Part shown: piece by piece, positions 59,610 to 64,000 of the stretch
Position numbering within the stretch: the stretch's first letter is position 1
Layout of the letters: each line of letters starts with the position of its first letter
Source: Ovis canadensis
Lineage: Eukaryota; Chordata; Mammalia; Artiodactyla; Bovidae
NCBI RefSeq assembly: GCF_042477335.2
Contig: NC_091255.1
Span: forward strand, 27,692,501-27,756,500
Direction of reading: 5' to 3'
Length of the DNA: 64,000 bases
Notes under the pieces: model-generated
Databases searched by the model: none
Told to the model about the DNA's origin: nothing
What the model saw: only the letters and a program-made list of their open reading frames with translations
Translations under genes and position numbers: made by a program

Positions 59610-60640
59610 TCACTAGTGAGCTGTGTGACCTTGGATATGACCTGTAGATTCTCTGAGCCTTAGTTTCCCGGTCTGCAAAATGGGTATAACTAGGCCTTCC
59701 TGCAGCACTGCCACCCCATGCCCAGGCAGCGCCCCATCACACACGCTGTTGTCTGGACATGACACAGCCCCACGCTCAGGAGCAGTGTCTTCTAGAAGCT
59801 GTGTATGTGGTGAGAATGTCTGATCCTACGTGAACTATTCTGACTTGGGGTAGAGGGTAGGAGGAGAGCAGAGGGGAGAAGGCCCTGGGAGAGGAGCACC
59901 CACTTCTGTCCTCCATTTACCTCCCTACCTTACTCCTTCCTCTAAACTGACTTTCTCCTCCTCCTGGCTCCTCCCCACTGAATAACAGTTAAATTGCACT
60001 GAATTCTGTATCTTGGTGAGTCATTCCTGTTGCAGAAGTCTACCTGGACAGCATGCAAAGCGAGAGTGGTCACGAAGGCATTGAAGAACTGGCCTTCAGG
60101 GACACCCAGCCTCCCTACATAAACCTTGTGAGTTCCAGGGCTGGGGGAGGCCTCGGCCAGGGGGACGCAGCTCTGGGGCTCTGATAAACAAGCTCCTGCT
60201 GGGGTTACAGGAGGCTGGGGGAGGCCTCGTTCCAAAGAGAACAGACGAAGGGCAGACACCAGCCAGGGCGGCCCTGCCCCCACTTCTGCCTGTGCCCATC
60301 TCCTCAGTGCCGCTCAAGGCCAAGGGGCACCAGGATTTGTGCGTGGGACAAATGTTTCCTGAGCTTCCTCCTGATCTCTCTCCTGTTCTGGGTGCTCAGT
60401 GGGGGAAGAAGAGTCTAAGTAATAAATAGAACAGTGAATTTCCATTTTTATTTTAACATGAAGGAGGATAAACATCTTCCGGGCAGGATAACAATGGAAC
60501 ATGGCACTTCAGGGCACTTACTTGGAAGATGACCTCCCTGGGTTCAGCCATTTATTAACTGGTTGACCTCAAGCAAGTTACTTTACCTCCCTGGGCCTCA
60601 GTTTCTGCTTGGGTCTAATGGGAATAATCAAGTCACCACC
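59610..60640 (+). repeat. MIR remnants flanking exon 1 of gene 4
   Basis: MIR at 59610-59690 and 60530-60640. Confidence 0.65.
60053..60127 (+). CDS. LGALS9-like: Galectin gene 4, exon 1 only (rest lies beyond the window)
   Basis: 75 bases, 25 codons from ATG to CTT|gtgagt, identical in layout to gene 2 exon 1 and differing by one residue (EELA instead of EELV before FRDTQPPYINL). Intron 1 runs from 60128 to beyond 64000. By analogy with gene 2, exon 2 should lie about 1.1 kb past the window end. Whether the whole gene is intact cannot be judged here. Confidence 0.82.
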
Positions 60641-60947
60641 CAGAGCTCGGCTAAGGATCAAGCAGGGTAGCATGTTGAGAGAGTTTGAAAGGTGTCTGCC
60701 CCACTGTGGGGGCTCTGAAAGTGTTTAGAATTGTTAGGAGTCTGGGCGCAGGAGGAAAGACCTCCTGAAGAGATATCTGGCATCTGAGGGTTGAGAGAGT
60801 TAGCCAGGGCAGGTCAAGGGTGTCTGAGAAAGACTGTCCCAGGAAGGGGGAGTGGGCTGCCCCTGCACTGTGAGGTGCAAAGGGCTTTCTTCTGGGCACT
60901 TTTACCCCCCGTGTGGAGGTCTTGTCATAGGCAGCCTTGTTTAATCC

Positions 60948-61150
60948 CGCGGTCCCCACCTCCAGGCATGGACTGGTGTTTGTGCATGGCCTGGTAGGCA
61001 GTGGGCTGCATGGCAGGAGGTGAGCAGCTCATGAGCTAGTGACGCTCCATCTGTATCTATAGCCACTCCCCATCACTCACATCTAGCCAGCTTTGGAAAA
61101 ATTGTCTCCGTGAAACTAGTCCCTGGGGCCAGAAAGACTGGGACAGCTGG
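60948..61150 (+). mobile_element. hAT-type MITE in intron 1 of gene 4
   Basis: Flanked by tttaatcc and tttaaacc; counterpart of 14705-14907. Confidence 0.72.
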
Positions 61151-62117
61151 TTTAAACCCTTATCATCTCCACAACATATATGTATTACTGAGGCTCACAG
61201 ATGTGGAGGCCACTTGTAAGGTTCCCAGGTGATAAGGGCTGAGGAGGGAGTTGTCTTGATTTCCCCCATCCTGGGGGAAGGTGTTGTCCACAGAGAGCAC
61301 CCTGGGGGAGGAAGAGGCTGGCAGGCAGCAGGACTTTCTGAGCTCACGGCATCCTGGCCTGGCCCTGCAGTACAAGCCTCTCCTGGGCTCAGGTTCCTGA
61401 GAGGCTGGGCAGATGGGCTGACAGAACCCTTCGTGGGGAGGGATGCATGGGGCATCAGGTGCTGGGGAGCTGCTCGGTCCCCACTCAAGCCCACCTCCCC
61501 TGGAGCCCTGGCGTGGCCTGTGTGCTCCGTGCAATGACCAGTGCCCTTCAGCCCGTCTAGTGAGGGCTCCTGGTGGGGCAGGAGGAAGCTGGGCTGCCTG
61601 GTGGGTGCCTCCACGGCGGTCTGAGTCAGGATGTGTCACCTGGGTCTTGTTCTCCATCAGATGGGGAACCCGGAGACGCTTCCAGGTTCAACCCGTTTAT
61701 TACTCTGATGACATGTTTTTACTCTCTAATCCTTGGATTCAAAAGCCCAACTATAGACAGGTCACGTGACTTGGTGACATCAGAGCTGCCAGCACAGGGA
61801 GTCGGGAGGCCAGCTTAATCTGTGAGGCTATAAATCCAACATAAAAACCCATCTTGCTGGGTCAGAGGAAGCAAAGGCCTGTGCTGGTCTTTCCTGCTAA
61901 GATCACACATACACATGCACGCACAGAGGGGCCATCGGCCACACCAGGCTTAAACCATACAAATGTATTTCCTTACAGTTCTGAGGTTAGAAATCTAAAA
62001 TCCAATGTCAGCAAAGCTGTTTCCTTCTGGAGCCTCAGGGAAGAATGTGTCGTTGTTTTTTCCAACTTCCAGAGGCTGCCCGCTTGCCTTGGCTTGTGGC
62101 CCCTTCCTCCTCCTGCG

Positions 62118-62295
62118 ATTTTTTTTTTCTTCTGTATCAGGGCTCAGTTGTGGCACAAGGCACCTTCATTTTGGCCCGTGGGCTCTCTAGCTGTGGCCCA
62201 TGTGGGATCTTAGTTCTGCAACCAGGGATCTAACCCTCAGTCGCGGCATTGGAGGCAGATACTTAACCGCTGCTGGACCCCCAGGGAACTCTTCA
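62118..62295 (-). repeat. CHR-type tRNA SINE (unit C)
   Basis: Counterpart of 15885-16070. Confidence 0.78.
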
Positions 62296-62299
62296 CTTG

Positions 62300-64000
62300 A
62301 CTCCTTCTCTAAAGCCGCAGCTTCTTGCTTCTGCTGTCACATCTCCTACAACTGACTCTCCTCCTCTGCCTCCCTCTTTGCAGACCCTGAGACGATTGAG
62401 CCCACGCAGATATTCCAGACAACCCCCCCCGCCCCCCACCCCCCAATCTCAGGATTCTTATTCATACCTGCAGAGTCCCTGTTGCTGAGTAAAGTAACAT
62501 ATTCACAGCTTCTAGGAATTATAATGTTGACAATTTTGGTGGGGAAACGGGAGAGGGTGTAATTACTCGGTCTACCATAACCTTCTTGGAGTCAATAAAT
62601 ATTAGTGGTTTCTTTGAATCTTTCCAGAAAAGTTTAATTTATATTTAGTAAATATATGTATATAGCAACTCCTACCCATTTGAAAAATAATACAGAGGGC
62701 AATATTACTTATCAGTTCTCAAAGTGGTCCCTTCTTCCTCTTTTCTTGTGAAGTCTCCCTAGAATCTATTGTGTGGAAATACCATTAATTTCACCATTTT
62801 CTTCCTGGTGGACTTCTGGATTCATTTCCAATTGTTTGCTATTAGAACGCAGTTATGAGTAATCTTGTCTTTGGATTATACTCAATTTGAAATCATCTTG
62901 TGTTTCAGAATGTGAGGGCACCATTTAAGACATTAAAATCCCATGAAGTTTTTTTTGGGGGAATCATTCCTTAAGATTAACCTGTACTGCCTGCCCTCAT
63001 GATCCACACTGGGCTTCCTCCATCCTGCCTTCCTTCTGAGCCCTGAGGACCCCTCCTATCACTCTATACCTTAGTGTGAATATGCTTGAGGGAGGAGCCC
63101 ATGCTGCCAGGTGGATACATTTTCAGCCTTGTCTCTCCTGATGGTGAGAAAGGCTCTTAGGGGGATTTCAAACTCCAACAAATGAGGGGATTCAGGCAAG
63201 AGCACCATGCTAGTCAGCCTGTGGTAGGCTGATTCTACTTCTCCAAAATCACTGACATGGATTTTGACAGAAAGATCTCAGAGATGCAGAGATGTTGTGA
63301 TTTGCTTAATGTCACCAAAGTTTTTAATGGCAGAATTCAGACCAGGTCGACCGGCGGGCCACAACAGACACCTCTGCCCAAGGTCCATGGAGAGCACAGT
63401 CTATCTGAGTGCGGTTCAGGCATCACTGGTTATCTCCCAGGGGCAGCTGTGCACACTGGGCTCGGAGGGGCTTCCCTGGATTCTGAGTGGTCCTACAACC
63501 AAAGGATAGGGACTAGGACTGAATTGAGCTGGTGTGGATTTTTTTTTGTTTGTTTGGCCTGCAGACTGTTTAACTCATTGCCAAAGAGAAAGTATAATAC
63601 AGAGATATTAGTATCATAAACAGCACATACCAGTCACTCAGTTTCAACTCATGGAGTATCTGCTTTATCTCTGCCCAGCTCTACTTTCCTTTCCACCCAT
63701 GGATTGTTTTAAAGCAAATTTAGGTATATCAATCCAATGCAAATCTTTCATTATATGGCTCTTATAACAAAAGAAACCTACTACAATATTTTTGAAAGCA
63801 TTTCACCCCCCAAATTAGAAAGTTTTACAGAAGAAAAACGTCAGATTTCTGTCTTCTCCTGAAGACTTGGAAGCTCTGACAGCACCGGGCCTGGAAGGTA
63901 ATCGGGTCACAGCCGAGTGGCCACTGCTCTTTAGATGAGGGGGATGATGCCTCCTTTGCTGCAGTCTCCACCACTTCCGACTGCCCGCTACCTGGCCAGC
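62300..64000 (+). other. Intron 1 of gene 4, to window end
   Basis: Colinear with 16080-17760. Holds a C-rich tract at 62424-62443 and a MIR-like piece near 63260-63345. No exon seen. Confidence 0.6.

Larger units (their letters stand above)
45809..64000 (+). repeat. Segmental duplication unit C (truncated by window end)
   Basis: Colinear with A and B. The window end corresponds to about position 17760 of unit A, so C is cut inside intron 1 of its last gene. Its left part shares the Bov-A2 insertion at 49368 with B. Its right part shares the ERV2-type LTR (56138) and the 4.7-kb deletion with A. Confidence 0.92.

Noticed and set aside
61163-61657. 164-codon minus-strand open frame in intron 1 of gene 4
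   Set aside because: Starts inside intronic repeat sequence, and its counterparts in A (15097-15426) and B (40030-40233) are much shorter, so the frame is not conserved.

Overview
The window is nuclear DNA of a ruminant, most likely a bovid such as cattle, sheep or goat. BovB (RTE) LINE 3' ends, Bov-tA and Bov-A2 SINEs, CHR-type tRNA SINEs and ruminant LTRs occur throughout. The only protein-coding content I can support is a tandem array of galectin genes whose exons read like the N-terminal carbohydrate-recognition domain (CRD) of galectin-9. The single-CRD layout resembles the eosinophil galectin known as galectin-14 in sheep. That last link is from memory, not a search.

Layout. The same block starts three times, at 1, 19388 and 45809, giving units A (1-19387), B (19388-45808) and C (45809-64000, cut by the window edge). 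Each unit begins inside intron 2 and runs through exons 3 and 4, a 3' flank with an ERV1 solo LTR, and two old tandem copies of the exon-1 region. The first exon-1 copy is always dead; the second is the working position. Intron 1 and exon 2 of the next gene follow. Genes therefore straddle unit borders. Gene 1 has only exons 3-4 here (944-1148, 1983-2093). Gene 2 has exons 1-4 (13810-13884, 18846-18937, 20334-20538, 21372-21482), all open and in phase, encoding 161 residues before an unidentified 3' end. Gene 3 (38822-47897) is a pseudogene. Gene 4 has only an intact exon 1 (60053-60127).

Insertions and deletions make the units distinguishable. A and C share an ERV2-type solo LTR and a 4.7-kb deletion that B lacks. 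B and C share a Bov-A2 insertion that A lacks. B alone has a second ERV2-type LTR, another Bov-A2, a BovB tail and the remains of an extra galectin gene body (about 29990-33715). Unit C is a mosaic: it follows B up to about 54190 and follows A from about 54234. This points to unequal crossing-over or gene conversion.

Genes 1 and 2 differ more in exon 3 than in the introns beside it, and nearly all the exon changes alter amino acids. A birth-and-death galectin array with fast-changing sugar-binding exons is the most interesting signal. I found no RNA genes, CRISPR arrays or other protein-coding genes. The remaining open frames are short shadows of repeats and introns.
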